Positions 1-9,251 of a stretch of 64,000 bases of DNA are shown here, piece by piece. Within the stretch, counting starts at the first letter, position 1. Every line of letters starts with the position of its first letter. Under the pieces are notes generated by a model. The model did not search any database. It was not told the DNA's origin and saw only the letters and a list, made by a program, of their open reading frames with translations. The stretch is from Nocardia shimofusensis NBRC 100134. GTDB lineage: Bacteria; Actinomycetota; Actinomycetes; Mycobacteriales; Mycobacteriaceae. The stretch covers positions 1 through 64,000 of the forward strand of contig NZ_BDBT01000028.1 of assembly GCF_001613125.1 (NCBI RefSeq). Reading direction: 5' to 3'. A program made the position numbers and the translations under genes.

Positions 1-2
1 TC

Positions 3-1133
3 GCCGATGACGTGCCCGCGGTGACCGCCGCCGACGCGCGCGCCCTCGCCGAGCGTCTGCGCCACGCCCACCTCTGCCTGACCGACGAACTCACCGCCGT
101 GCGCGCCCGCGCCCGCAAGGAACTCGAACGCCTCGACAGCGTGTGGAGCCCCCTGGCCCCCCGCCTCGCCGCCTGGCTCGAGGGCGCCCGTGACGTGCAC
201 GCCCGCGCCGCCGAACTGCGCACGCTCAAGCGGGCCGAGGAGTGGCTCAAAGCGCTGACGGTGCGGATGCGCGACGAGCGGATGGCCCCGCTGCAGACCC
301 AGTCCCGCTGGATCTGGCAGACACTGCGCCAGCAGAGCAATGTGGAGCTGGGCGGCATCCGCCTGCAGGGCAACGCGGGCAGTGCTCGCCGCGTGCTGCT
401 GGACGTGACCGTCGACCAGGTGAACGGCGCGGCGCTCGGCGTGATGAGCCAGGGCGAGTTGCACGCTCTCGGGCTCTCGCTGTTCCTGCCGCGGGCCACG
501 GTGGCCGACAGCCCGTTCCGCTTCGTCATGATCGACGACCCGGTGCAGGCGATGGATCCGGCGAAGGTCGACGGCCTGGCGACGGTCCTGGCCGCGGTCG
601 CCCGGACCCGGCAGGTGGTCGTGTTCACCCACGACGAGCGCCTGGCCGAGGCGGTGCGCCGCATGGACCTCGACGCGCACGTGCTGGAAGTCCAGCGCCG
701 GGAGCGATCCGTGGTGGAGGTGCGCACCGTCGGCGACCCGGTCCGCCGCTACCTGGCCGACGCCCGCTCGCTGCTGCGGACCCCGCAACTCCCGCCCGCC
801 ATCGCCGACGAACTCGTCGCCACCTGCTGTCGTTCGGCGGTGGAGGCGACGGCGCTGGCCCGCAGCAGGCGCGACCTGCTCGCCGCGGGCATGGACCACC
901 GCGAGGTCGAGCGTCACATCGAGAACGCGCAGACCACCCGCGCCATGGTCGCGCTCGCGGTCATGGGCGTGACCTACAACGTCGACCACCTCAACAAGCA
1001 CCTCGCCCGCGACGGCAAGTGGCTGGTCGACGCCCTGCGCGACATCACCGCCGCCGCCCACGTGCCGATCGGCCGCGGCATGCGCGAACTGATCGGCGAA
1101 ACAGAACGATTCATCGCCTGGTTGGGACGGTGA
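3..1133 (+). CDS. SMC/RecN-like AAA family ATPase, C-terminal part (5' end outside window)
   Basis: The reading frame is open to the left edge, so only the C-terminal ~377 residues are visible and the first in-window GTG (12) is probably not the start. The fragment begins with charged helical sequence (about nt 30-290) typical of a coiled-coil arm. An ABC-signature-like stretch (MSQGELHALGLSLF, from nt 444), a Walker B strand (FVMIDDPVQAMDP, nt ~522-560) and a switch-like VFTHDE (nt ~620) follow. This order matches SMC/RecN-type ATPases, which use ATP-driven dimerisation on DNA or in nuclease complexes. The last ~150 residues resemble no domain I know. The GTGA overlap with the next gene suggests co-translation. 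The general class is fairly sure; the function is unknown. Confidence 0.75.
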   Translation, partial: ADDVPAVTAADARALAERLRHAHLCLTDELTAVRARARKELERLDSVWSPLAPRLAAWLEGARDVHARAAELRTLKRAEEWLKALTVRMRDERMAPLQTQSRWIWQTLRQQSNVELGGIRLQGNAGSARRVLLDVTVDQVNGAALGVMSQGELHALGLSLFLPRATVADSPFRFVMIDDPVQAMDPAKVDGLATVLAAVARTRQVVVFTHDERLAEAVRRMDLDAHVLEVQRRERSVVEVRTVGDPVRRYLADARSLLRTPQLPPAIADELVATCCRSAVEATALARSRRDLLAAGMDHREVERHIENAQTTRAMVALAVMGVTYNVDHLNKHLARDGKWLVDALRDITAAAHVPIGRGMRELIGETERFIAWLGR

Positions 1134-1597
1134 GCGGCCGGACGCGCGGCGCCCGCCGCACCCGCACGCGCCGCCGCCACCACGATCCCGCGCCCCGCCC
1201 GACCGTCGCCGAACGCCTGGAAGCCGTCGATCGCCTCCTCGACGGCGAGGTCACCGCGGCAGGCGGCGTCTGGTCGCGCGCTACCGCCTGGATTCTGCGC
1301 CTGGCCTTGGAACAGGCCGTCGACGACCTGTGGGACCGCGTCGCCCCCGACCTCGTGCGCTGCCCGATGCGCGCCCAGCTGCTCGCCCTGCGCGCCTACG
1401 CGGGCCCCGACACCGCCGCCGCCGTCGCCGCGCTGTGGTCGGCCCTCTCCCGCGCCGCCCACCACCACGACTACGATCTGGCCCCCGCTGTGGCGGACCT
1501 GCGCCGCTGGCGCGAGCAGACCGCCGCCCTGTCCTCCGCCTTGTCCCGGACCGGCCGCCCCACCGGATTCGCCTGGGTCCGAACCGAACTCGACTGA
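1130..1597 (+). CDS. hypothetical protein coupled to the SMC-like ATPase
   Basis: This is a 155-residue protein that I do not recognise. The GTG start at 1130 overlaps the TGA of the ATPase gene by four bases (GTGA), so the two are probably translated together and may act together. The first ~25 residues are Arg- and His-rich. The remainder is predicted mostly helical, rich in Ala and Leu, with no membrane segment, signal peptide or cysteine cluster. The frame stays open far upstream, but that part is a shadow of the ATPase gene. A small helical accessory subunit for the ATPase is an inference from position only. Confidence 0.55.
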   Translation: MSGRTRGARRTRTRRRHHDPAPRPTVAERLEAVDRLLDGEVTAAGGVWSRATAWILRLALEQAVDDLWDRVAPDLVRCPMRAQLLALRAYAGPDTAAAVAALWSALSRAAHHHDYDLAPAVADLRRWREQTAALSSALSRTGRPTGFAWVRTELD

Positions 1598-1800
1598 AAA
1601 GACAGATCGCCGGGGGCGTCGTCCGAGTACGACGCGTGGTGACGAACGCGCGGCTCGGCCGGGGACAGCCCACGACCGCCGTCGCACGTGGACAACTCGG
1701 CGATGGAGCACAGCACAATCGGCCGGTGCGTATGTCTTCGTCGGATGCGGCTGTCCGGGCCGGACGAGGAACGCCGGAGGGGTCCGGCGAGAATGGGGGG

Positions 1801-2187
1801 ATGAGCGCATCGCGGAGCTGCCCGTGTCGTCGCGGCGACGAATACGCCCGCTGCTGTGGGCCGTTGCTGGCCGGTGATCGCCCCGCGGCGACGGCCGAAG
1901 CGCTGATGCGCTCGCGCTACACCGCGTTCGCCGAGGGCGATGCCGACTACCTGTTGCGCTCCTGGCATTCGAGCACCCGGCCCGCGCGGTTGGAGCTGGA
2001 CGACACGCGCTGGCAGTTCCTGGAGATCGTGCGCACCGAGCGCGGCGGCCTGTTCGACGACACCGGGGTGGTCGAGTTCGTCGCGCACTACCGCACGAGC
2101 GCCGGACGCGGGGTGCTGCACGAGGTGAGCCGGTTCACCCGCGAGGACGGGCAGTGGCGTTACCTCGACGGCGATACCGACGGTTGA
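1801..2187 (+). CDS. YchJ-like (UPF0225) protein with SEC-C type zinc motif
   Basis: This 128-residue protein starts at ATG 1801. Its N-terminus has the SEC-C zinc-binding pattern CPCRRGDEYARCCGPLL (Cys-x-Cys-x8-Cys-Cys), followed by the conserved ALMRSRYTAFAEGDADYLLRSWH segment's core (MRSRYTAF, YLLRSWH) that defines the YchJ/UPF0225 family. The C-terminal half has the NTF2-like pattern of the family, ending in SRFTREDGQWRYLDG. Length fits the short single-domain form. The biochemical role of the family is unknown; it is soluble and cytoplasmic. The gene stands alone between the upstream pair and the Rdx gene. Confidence 0.85.
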   Translation: MSASRSCPCRRGDEYARCCGPLLAGDRPAATAEALMRSRYTAFAEGDADYLLRSWHSSTRPARLELDDTRWQFLEIVRTERGGLFDDTGVVEFVAHYRTSAGRGVLHEVSRFTREDGQWRYLDGDTDG

Positions 2188-2253
2188 GCGTGCCGCACGG
2201 CCGAGCGTCGACAGCTGAGCGCCGTCGAGGGCCGAGCGGTAGCGTGCTCACCC

Positions 2254-2532
2254 ATGAAGCGGGTCGCGATCGAGTACTGCACCCAGTGCCGCTGGTTGTT
2301 GCGGGCGAGCTGGATGGCGCAGGAGTTGCTGAGCACGTTCGGCACCGAACTCGGCGAAGTGGCGCTGATCCCCGGCTCCGGCGGGGTGTTCCGGATCACC
2401 GTCGACGACGAGCAGGTGTGGGAACGCAAGGCCGACGGCGGCTTTCCGGAGATCACCGTGCTCAAGCAGCGGGTCCGCGATCGGGTCGCGCCGGATCGTG
2501 ATCTCGGGCACTCCGACCGGCGGGAGGGTTAG
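2254..2532 (+). CDS. Rdx family (SelT/SelW/SelH-like) thioredoxin-fold protein
   Basis: This 92-residue protein begins MKRVAIEYCTQCRW, so the CxxC redox pair is Cys9 and Cys12 directly after the first beta strand, as in SelW/SelT-type proteins. Cysteine takes the place of selenocysteine. The segment PGSGGVFRITVDDEQVW and GGFPEITVLKQRVRD match the conserved later strands and the FPE motif of the Rdx family. A small cytoplasmic redox role is expected; the natural partner is not known. The 3' end overlaps the converging FmdB-type gene by four bases. Confidence 0.88.
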   Translation: MKRVAIEYCTQCRWLLRASWMAQELLSTFGTELGEVALIPGSGGVFRITVDDEQVWERKADGGFPEITVLKQRVRDRVAPDRDLGHSDRREG

Positions 2533-2756
2533 CCGCAGCAGCCGCCGCCACAGCAACCTCCGCCGGCCGGGGCGGCGGGCGCGGGGGTCGCGGCGGGCGC
2601 ACCGCCGGAACGGCCGACCGTGGCGAAGGTGGTCAGCAGTTTGACCGTGTCCTCGTGCCCGGACGGGCAGGTCGCGGGCTCGCCGGAACGCGCCATCGGA
2701 CGGTTTTCCTCGAACGTGTCGCCGCACTGGCGACACCGGAAGCTGTAGTTCGGCAC
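2529..2756 (-). CDS. FmdB-family zinc ribbon protein
   Basis: This 75-residue protein starts at GTG 2756. It begins MPNYSFRCRQCGDTFE and continues with ATCPSGHED, giving the CxxC...CxxGH zinc-ribbon pattern of the FmdB family of putative regulatory proteins. The tail is low-complexity Ala/Pro and ends in GGGCCGGGCCG, a Gly-Cys-rich end often seen in actinobacterial members. It converges on the Rdx gene with a four-base overlap. The molecular function is not established for the family. Confidence 0.85.
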   Translation of the reverse strand: MPNYSFRCRQCGDTFEENRPMARSGEPATCPSGHEDTVKLLTTFATVGRSGGAPAATPAPAAPAGGGCCGGGCCG

Positions 2757-2970
2757 AGGCCCAGGTTAGCGGGCGGTGCACGCGTCGGGTAGCGGCGCGA
2801 ACGCGGACTCGCGTCGGCGATCCCGGACCGGACAGTCGTTCGCGGACGTACCCTCGAAAGAGATCACCAGGTGCAGGCCCCGCGGATGTGGCGCACCGAC
2901 GCCGCGACGTCGTGGCGTATTCGTCGTCGCTGCTGCGGGGCCGCCACCGTAGGACACCAGGAGGTGCGCG

Positions 2971-4548
2971 ATGACAACCCGACACGACACCGACGCGGGC
3001 ATCCACCTCGACGACTCCGGGCCGGCCGCGCACACGCGAAGCGGCCGGGTCCGGGGCACCATGGCCGGGTCCGTCGCGGTGTGGCGCGGCATCCCCTACG
3101 GCGCTCCGGTCAACGGTGCGAATCGCCTGCGCCCGCCGCGCCCACCGCAATCCTGGGACGGCGTCCGCGACTGCCTGACCGTGGGCGAGGTCTCCCCGCA
3201 GTCCCTCGGCCCGATGGTGCCGGTCGATTCCACGCTGCGGATGGGCGAGGACTGCCTGTGGCTCAATGTCTGGGCGCCCGCCGATCCGAGCGAATCCGGG
3301 GCGCCGCGCCCGGTCATGGTCTGGCTGCACGGCGGCGCCTACTGCCTGGGCACCGCCGCGCAGCCCATCTACGACGGTCGCGCGCTCGCCGCGAACGGCG
3401 GGGTCGTCGTGGTCACCGTGAACTACCGCGTCGGCGTGCTCGGCTTCCTCGACCTGACCTCGTTGTCGGGGGACTTCACCGCCAACCTGGGTCTGCGCGA
3501 TCAGATCGCGGCGCTGGAATGGGTGCGCGAGAACATCGCGGCGTTCGGCGGCGACCCCGGCAATGTGACGTTGTTCGGCGAATCCTCGGGCGCGGGCTGC
3601 GTGACGGCGTTGCTCACCGCCCCGGCGGCCGAGGGTCTGTTCCACAAGGCCATCGCGCAGAGCCCGCCCGCGACCACGGTGTTCGGCCGACAGCGGGGGG
3701 AATCGGTGGCCCGGCGCTTCGCCGAACTGCTCGACCTGTCGCCGCACCGCACCGGGGAGGTGACCGAGCTGCCGATGGAGCGGCTGGTGCAGGCCGCGGG
3801 CACGCTGTTCGACGAGGTGCCCACGAAGGAGCCGGGCCGGTTGGCGGCCGCGCCGGTGGTCGACGGCGAACTGCTGCCCGACTATCCGATCAACGCCTTC
3901 CAGCGCGGCCGATCCCATCGGGTGCCGTTGATCGTCGGCAGCAACAAGGACGAGGCATCGCTGTTCAAGGTGTTCCGTTCGCCGATCATGCCGGTCACCC
4001 CGGAAGCGGTGAACATCATGCTGCGCGATGTGGCCCGGAGCCATCCCGACCTCTCACCCGAGCGCCTCGCCGAAATCGCCTCCGCCTACCCGGATCTCAC
4101 CACCCCGCGCGGCGCCATGGCCATCTCCACCGACGCCGCCTTCCGGTTGCCCGCCCGCTGGGTCGCCGACGGCCACTCCGCGCACTCGATGACCTGGGTC
4201 TACCGCTTCGACCACGCCACTCCGATGTTGCGGGCGGCCAGGGTCGGCGCCGGGCACGCCACCGAATTACCTTATGTATTCGGCAATTTCGGCACCTTCA
4301 ACCCGGATCCGACCTTCTGGCTCGGCGGGCGCAAACAGGCAGTCGAGGTGTCGGGCCGGATGATGCGCCGCTGGCTGGCCTTCGCCGAGCACGGGGTGCC
4401 CGCGGCGTTGGACGGCTCCAAGCACTGGGCGCCGTATCGATCCGACACCCGCCACACCTTGCTGGTCGACGCCATCGACCGCATGGTCCCCGATCCCGAC
4501 CGCGCGCTGCACAGCGCGTGGGGCGATCAGGCCGTCGGCTTCCGCTGA
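2971..4548 (+). CDS. type B carboxylesterase / para-nitrobenzyl esterase-like
   Basis: This 525-residue alpha/beta hydrolase has the carboxylesterase type B features in order: GEDCLWLNVWAP, an oxyanion-hole HGGAYCLG, and the nucleophile elbow FGESSGAG with the serine at about residue 205. A later NKDEASLF and ELPYVFGNFG also fit the family. It hydrolyses carboxylic esters; the substrate is unknown. No signal peptide is visible, so it is probably cytoplasmic. The ATG at 2971 is supported by AGGAGGTG about seven bases upstream. It converges with the P450 gene, with four bases between the stops. Confidence 0.9.
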   Translation: MTTRHDTDAGIHLDDSGPAAHTRSGRVRGTMAGSVAVWRGIPYGAPVNGANRLRPPRPPQSWDGVRDCLTVGEVSPQSLGPMVPVDSTLRMGEDCLWLNVWAPADPSESGAPRPVMVWLHGGAYCLGTAAQPIYDGRALAANGGVVVVTVNYRVGVLGFLDLTSLSGDFTANLGLRDQIAALEWVRENIAAFGGDPGNVTLFGESSGAGCVTALLTAPAAEGLFHKAIAQSPPATTVFGRQRGESVARRFAELLDLSPHRTGEVTELPMERLVQAAGTLFDEVPTKEPGRLAAAPVVDGELLPDYPINAFQRGRSHRVPLIVGSNKDEASLFKVFRSPIMPVTPEAVNIMLRDVARSHPDLSPERLAEIASAYPDLTTPRGAMAISTDAAFRLPARWVADGHSAHSMTWVYRFDHATPMLRAARVGAGHATELPYVFGNFGTFNPDPTFWLGGRKQAVEVSGRMMRRWLAFAEHGVPAALDGSKHWAPYRSDTRHTLLVDAIDRMVPDPDRALHSAWGDQAVGFR

Positions 4549-4552
4549 CTGC

Positions 4553-5860
4553 TCACGCGAGCGAGGTCTGCCCGGCGGGCGCGCGGGTGCCCAGCCGCAC
4601 GGGCAGTCGCTGATATCCGTGCAGGGTGAACAGTTCCCGCCTGCGCGGCGGCGCGGCCAGGCTCAGGTCGGGGAAGCGTTCGAACAGCGCCCGCAGCGCG
4701 TAGACGCCTTCCATCCTGGCCAGGCTCGCGCCCAGGCAGACGTGGATGCCGCTGCTGAACGACAGATGGTCCTTGGCGTTGGCGCGGGTGATGTCGAAGC
4801 GCTGTGGGTCGGCGAACACCTTCGGGTCGCGGTTCGCGCCCGCCAGCGACACCGTGACCGCCTGACCCGGATGGAACGGCACCCCCGCCAACTCCAGCTC
4901 CGTGAGCGCCACCCGCCCGGTCACCTGCACCGGCGGGTCGAAGCGCAGGATCTCCTCCACCGCGTTCGGCCACAGATCGGGTTCTTCGCGCAACCGGGCC
5001 AGCTGCTCGGGATGGGCCAGCAACTGCACCACGCCGTTACTGATCAGGTTGACCGTGGTCTCGAAACCCGCGCCCATGAGCAGGCTGGCCGTCGCCTTGA
5101 GCGCGTCGTGGTCCAGATCCCCCGCGCTGACCAGCGCGCTGAGGATGTCCTCGCCGGGTTCGCGGCGCAGGGCCGCGATGTGGTCGTCGAGGTAGTCGTT
5201 CATCAGGTGCATCGCCCGGTTCGCGCGCCGCTGCACGCCCCAGGAGATGCCCAGATCCAGCAGTGGCGACATCACATCGCCCCAGTCGAGGAACATGGCG
5301 CGGTCGGCGTCGGGGAAGCCGAGCATCTCGGAGATGATCGCGATCGGCACCTGCGAGGAGTAGGCGGCCACCAGATCCGCCGACCCGTCCGAGGGCAGCT
5401 CGTCGAGCAGTTCGGCGGTGACCCCGGCGACCCGGTCGCGCAACCTGCCGATGGCGCGCGGGGTGAACGCCGCGGCCACCGGTTTGCGCATGGCGGTGTG
5501 CTCGGGCGGGTCGATCACCAGCATGGACGGCGGCTCGACCGGGCTCGGCGGCAGCGGGGTGGTCGGCATCAGCGACCTGACCGCCTCGAACGGCACGAAG
5601 TGCTGCGGCGACTGCACGCCGAAGCGGCTGTCGCGCAGGATCGTCTTCACCAGCTCGTGGTCGAACGACGCCCAGGTGAGCGGGGTCCGGACCAGCGGCT
5701 GATCTCCGCGCAACTGCTCGATCAGCGGATAGGGATTCTCGATCCCCTCGTCCCCGGCGATCAGCCGCGCGAAGGGATCGCCGCGCCGCGCCTGATTGCG
5801 CAGAACGAACCTCGGCACGCCCTGCGCGAAGAGCCACCGCCACCATGCTGCCGGACCCAT
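4553..5860 (-). CDS. cytochrome P450
   Basis: This 435-residue P450 has the I-helix motif MGAGFETTVN, the K-helix EILRFDPP with R (the ExxR equivalent EEILR), and the heme loop FSSGIHVCLGASLAR with the cysteine ligand. PPEHTAMRKPVAAAFTPRA is the conserved C-helix region. Size and lack of a membrane anchor match soluble bacterial class I P450s, which take electrons from a ferredoxin and its reductase; neither is encoded next to it. The substrate is not predictable. It converges on the carboxylesterase gene. Confidence 0.93.
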   Translation of the reverse strand: MGPAAWWRWLFAQGVPRFVLRNQARRGDPFARLIAGDEGIENPYPLIEQLRGDQPLVRTPLTWASFDHELVKTILRDSRFGVQSPQHFVPFEAVRSLMPTTPLPPSPVEPPSMLVIDPPEHTAMRKPVAAAFTPRAIGRLRDRVAGVTAELLDELPSDGSADLVAAYSSQVPIAIISEMLGFPDADRAMFLDWGDVMSPLLDLGISWGVQRRANRAMHLMNDYLDDHIAALRREPGEDILSALVSAGDLDHDALKATASLLMGAGFETTVNLISNGVVQLLAHPEQLARLREEPDLWPNAVEEILRFDPPVQVTGRVALTELELAGVPFHPGQAVTVSLAGANRDPKVFADPQRFDITRANAKDHLSFSSGIHVCLGASLARMEGVYALRALFERFPDLSLAAPPRRRELFTLHGYQRLPVRLGTRAPAGQTSLA

Positions 5861-5963
5861 GTCTTCACCACCCGCTCTCCTGTGATGCAGACCACGGTAC
5901 GGGCGATGGCGGCGGGAGGGAACGGCCCACGGACGGATCGGTGGCTCCTACTCCGGTAGGAGG

Positions 5964-6686
5964 TCAGTCCAACGTGACGGTGATGCGCTCGGTCTCGATC
6001 CGGCGCTCCGCCGCCGCCGGATCGGGGTTGACCACCTGAACCAGCGAGGCTCCGGCCACCAGCACCGCGAGCAGTCCGTCGACCAGATCGCTCGCGTGCT
6101 CCCACGGCCTGCTCGACAGCACCCGATCGCCCGCGCCGATGCCCTTGCGCAGCGCCGACTTACGCGCGGCGTCGAACACCTCGGCCACCAGGTCGCCCTC
6201 CAGCGCGACACCGGTGCCGCGCGGCATGAACTGATCGCCGTGCACCCGCACCGAGGTCGCGAAATCGGTGACACCGACCGGCAGATCCCGCACGGGCGCG
6301 CCCATCGGATCCAGCGACAGCGCCGCCACTTCCGAGATGGCGCCCACCTCGTCGATCCGGTCCGGGGTCACCAGCGCGAGGTCGGCGTCCGGGTCGGCGT
6401 TCAGCACCACCTCCGTGCCCGCCCACCAGCAGCCGAGCAGCACGGCGGCGGTCTGCCAGTGCGCGGGCAGCAGCACCGCGACACGCGCGCCGATGGTGAG
6501 CCCGAACTCGTCGCGGATCAGGTTGGCGGTCTTGGCCGCCCAGTTCGCGAGAGTCGCACCGGACAGTTCGATGCGGGCGCCCGTGGCGTCGTCGTAGTAG
6601 GTGATGCGCGGCGCCGCCGGGTCCTGGGCCAGGATCGGGTCCAGGATCGCCTCGGTCAGTGTCGAAGTCTTGGTCAGTTCACGCAT
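5964..6686 (-). CDS. TIGR03089 family protein (acyl-CoA synthetase N-domain-like)
   Basis: This 240-residue protein resembles the N-terminal subdomain of AMP-forming acyl-CoA synthetases (RITYYDDATGARIELSG, TLANWAAKTANLI, RVAVLLPAHWQTAAVLLGCWWAG) but lacks the P-loop and C-terminal catalytic lid, so it is unlikely to activate acids alone. It matches the TIGR03089 family found next to LCP genes in mycolata (Rv3268 in M. tuberculosis, from memory). The ATG at 6686 lies inside the 3' end of the LCP gene (13-base overlap), implying translational coupling. Confidence 0.85.
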   Translation of the reverse strand: MRELTKTSTLTEAILDPILAQDPAAPRITYYDDATGARIELSGATLANWAAKTANLIRDEFGLTIGARVAVLLPAHWQTAAVLLGCWWAGTEVVLNADPDADLALVTPDRIDEVGAISEVAALSLDPMGAPVRDLPVGVTDFATSVRVHGDQFMPRGTGVALEGDLVAEVFDAARKSALRKGIGAGDRVLSSRPWEHASDLVDGLLAVLVAGASLVQVVNPDPAAAERRIETERITVTLD

Positions 6687-8284
6687 TTCGGTCCGTTCTG
6701 GCCTGCGTCGATCGGTGGTGCGGGTGGCACGGGCGTCGCGGTGGTCGAGGTTCCGGAGAAATCGAACATCGTGGCCGCCTGTGAGCCCGGGCCACTGTAG
6801 TCGCTCGACAGAACCACCGATACCGCCCCCGCGGGTAGTGTCGCGTCGGCCACGATCGGCAACCCGCCGAGCGCCTCGGCCACCGTTTCGGCCGCCGCGT
6901 CGTCGCTGCCCGCGGCCAGCACCCGCGAACCGGTCACACCCATCCCGGTGTAGTTCCCCACCTCGCCGGGCCGAAAACCTTTGCCCACCAGCGCCTGGGA
7001 CACCTCGCCCGCGAGCCCGCCGATCGAGCTCGCGTTGTAGACGTCCACGGTCACGCTCGACGGGTCGACGCGCGGGGTCCCGGGTTCGGCGCCGGTGTCG
7101 GTGTCGGCTCCGACCAGCGAAGCCACATAGGACTTCACCTCTTTCGGCTCGACCCGGACCACGGACTCGCCGTCGCTGGTCATCCCGTTCAGGTCGGCCA
7201 CCGGGATGGTCTCGAACCGCACCTGCCCGCCGGAGAGATCCTGCAATTGCTGCAGGAAGGCCAGCACGTCCCAGTTGTCGTCGAGGACCACCGTGCGCCC
7301 GACCGCGTCACCGAGTTCGCCGAGCCGTCCCGGGTCGGTGAGCGTCTTCGCGCTGAGCACCTGCCCGACCAGCTGGGCCATGAACACCTGCTGGCGCACG
7401 ATCCGGTCGAGGTCACCGCGGGGCAGGCCGTGCCGCTGCCGCACGAAGCTCAGCGCCTGCGGTCCGTCGAGGCGCTGCTCGCCCGCCGGGAAGTGCGCAC
7501 CCGACATCCATTCGTCCACCGGAGCGTTCAGGCACACCTCGACCCCGCCGACTGCGTTGGTGAGCAGTACGAACCCGAGCAGGCTGACCTCGGCGTAGTG
7601 GTCCACCGAGATGCCGGTGAACTCGGCGACGGTGTCGATCAGCGCCTGCCGTCCGGCCTGGGTGGACTGCTTCTCGGCGTCGGCCTCGGACACGCCGCTG
7701 TCGAGCAGTTCCAGTCGCTCGTTCTCCTTGGTGACGCCGTAGGCGGAGTTGATCTTGCCCTTGCCGAGGCCGGGGATGTCGACGTAGGAGTCGCGGGGCA
7801 GTGAGATGGCCGTGGCCGAACTGCCGTCGTTGGGCACCCGGATCAGTACCAGGGTGTCGGTGTTGGTGCCGATCTCGTCGCCCGCGTGCAGCATGGCGCG
7901 TTCGCTGTCGGTGAGCGGATTGCCGTGCGCGTCGGTGCGGCTGTCCACGCCGACGAGCAGGATGTCGACCGCGCCGTCGCGGCCGCCGCCGAGACCGAGG
8001 TCGCCGATGCGTTCGATCTGGGAGACCAGCGCGTCGACGCTGCGCCAGGCGAAGCCGGTCGCCACCAGCACCAGCGCTGTGATGACCGCGAACGCGATCC
8101 GCACCGGGCGCGGTGATGCCCCGGCGGTCGCGGGTCCGGAAGGCCGCGTCCGCACCGGTTCCCGACGACGTGACCCCGCCGTGTCGCGCCCGCGCGCGCT
8201 GCGCGACGGATTCCTGCTTCGCGGCAAACCGAGCATCCTCTCGACGAATCGACGACACCCCCTGAAAAGCCCCCGTACCACCAT
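6674..8284 (-). CDS. LytR-CpsA-Psr (LCP) family cell wall glycopolymer ligase
   Basis: This 536-residue protein has a basic cytoplasmic N-terminus (residues 1-60), one membrane helix (about 61-79), an extracytoplasmic LCP domain and a C-terminal LytR_C domain (about 410-505). LCP signatures are DILLVGVDSR, TNTDTLVLIRV, SLPRDSYVDIPG with its key Arg near 164, GKINSAYG, and the DLDRIVRQQ segment. LCP enzymes transfer lipid-linked glycopolymers, such as arabinogalactan in mycolata, to peptidoglycan. It is divergent from rmlD, whose product feeds the rhamnose linker of the same polymer, and overlaps the TIGR03089 gene downstream. Confidence 0.92.
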   Translation of the reverse strand: MVVRGLFRGCRRFVERMLGLPRSRNPSRSARGRDTAGSRRREPVRTRPSGPATAGASPRPVRIAFAVITALVLVATGFAWRSVDALVSQIERIGDLGLGGGRDGAVDILLVGVDSRTDAHGNPLTDSERAMLHAGDEIGTNTDTLVLIRVPNDGSSATAISLPRDSYVDIPGLGKGKINSAYGVTKENERLELLDSGVSEADAEKQSTQAGRQALIDTVAEFTGISVDHYAEVSLLGFVLLTNAVGGVEVCLNAPVDEWMSGAHFPAGEQRLDGPQALSFVRQRHGLPRGDLDRIVRQQVFMAQLVGQVLSAKTLTDPGRLGELGDAVGRTVVLDDNWDVLAFLQQLQDLSGGQVRFETIPVADLNGMTSDGESVVRVEPKEVKSYVASLVGADTDTGAEPGTPRVDPSSVTVDVYNASSIGGLAGEVSQALVGKGFRPGEVGNYTGMGVTGSRVLAAGSDDAAAETVAEALGGLPIVADATLPAGAVSVVLSSDYSGPGSQAATMFDFSGTSTTATPVPPAPPIDAGQNGPKCVN

Positions 8285-8393
8285 CGACCCTCACCCCACA
8301 GCGCAACTCGCCGGGCCGACCGTACTCAGGCTATCCAACGGTTACCGTCGCCGTCGGCACCTCGGCGGTTTCCGGCGTGCCAGACTTGCCGCC

Positions 8394-9251
8394 GTGATCG
8401 CCGCACCACCGCGTCTTCCCTCCGTTCGTCTCGTCGTGACCGGCGCGGGCGGACAGGTCGGCAGGCAGCTGACCCGTCTGGCCCCGCACGCGCTCGGATA
8501 TACCCGCGCACAACTCGACATAACCGACGCTACCGCCGTCCGCGCCGCTCTGGCCCCCGGTGACGTGGTGATCAACTGCGCGGCCTACACCGCCGTCGAC
8601 CGCGCCGAGACCGAACCCGAGGCCGCCTTCGCGATCAACGAGACCGGCCCGGCCGTCCTGGCCGCCGCCTGCGCCGCCGCGGGGGCCCGCCTCATCCATC
8701 TGTCCACCGACTACGTCTTCGCGGGCGAGCACGACACCCCGTACGAGACCGACGACGACACCGGGCCGGCCACCGTCTACGGCCGTTCCAAACTCGCGGG
8801 CGAACGCGCCGTGCTCGACCTGGCCCCCGCCGCGCACGTGGTCCGCACCGCCTGGGTCTACACCGGCGACGCCGGCGATTTCGTCGCCACCATGCGCGCA
8901 CTGGAAGCCGAGCGCCCCACTGTGGACGTCGTCGACGACCAGATCGGTTCCCCCACCTACGCCGCCGACCTCGCCGCGGGACTGCTCGAACTCGCCGCCA
9001 CGCCCACCGCGCCCCGCGTTCTGCACGCCACCAACGCCGGCTCCGCCAGCTGGTTCGACCTGGCCCGCGCGGTGTTCGCCGAACTCGGCGCCGATCCCGA
9101 GCGGGTGCGCCCCTGCGACTCCTCCGCCTTCCCGCGACCGGCGGCCCGGCCCGCCTACTCGGTGCTCTCCGACCGTGCCTGGCGCGCGGCGGGCCTGGCC
9201 CCGCTGCGGGACTGGCGGGCAGCCCTGCACGCGGCGCTGACCGAACAGTGA
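8394..9251 (+). CDS. rmlD: dTDP-4-dehydrorhamnose reductase
   Basis: This 285-residue extended SDR begins with the Rossmann motif VTGAGGQVGRQL and continues DVVINCAAYTAVDRAE, STDYVFAG (catalytic Thr/Ser region) and the YGRSKLAGE box with catalytic Tyr and Lys. It performs the last step of dTDP-L-rhamnose synthesis, NAD(P)H-dependent reduction of dTDP-4-keto-rhamnose, supplying the linker sugar of arabinogalactan. The GTG at 8394 is chosen because it gives the usual family length and sits ten codons before the Rossmann strand. It is divergent from the LCP gene and followed directly by manC without an intervening wbbL. Confidence 0.93.
   Translation: MIAAPPRLPSVRLVVTGAGGQVGRQLTRLAPHALGYTRAQLDITDATAVRAALAPGDVVINCAAYTAVDRAETEPEAAFAINETGPAVLAAACAAAGARLIHLSTDYVFAGEHDTPYETDDDTGPATVYGRSKLAGERAVLDLAPAAHVVRTAWVYTGDAGDFVATMRALEAERPTVDVVDDQIGSPTYAADLAAGLLELAATPTAPRVLHATNAGSASWFDLARAVFAELGADPERVRPCDSSAFPRPAARPAYSVLSDRAWRAAGLAPLRDWRAALHAALTEQ

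Noticed and set aside
2248..4044. A 598-codon open frame on the minus strand
   Set aside because: It is antisense to the carboxylesterase and overlaps the FmdB and Rdx genes; composition is Arg/Gly/His-rich without any domain.
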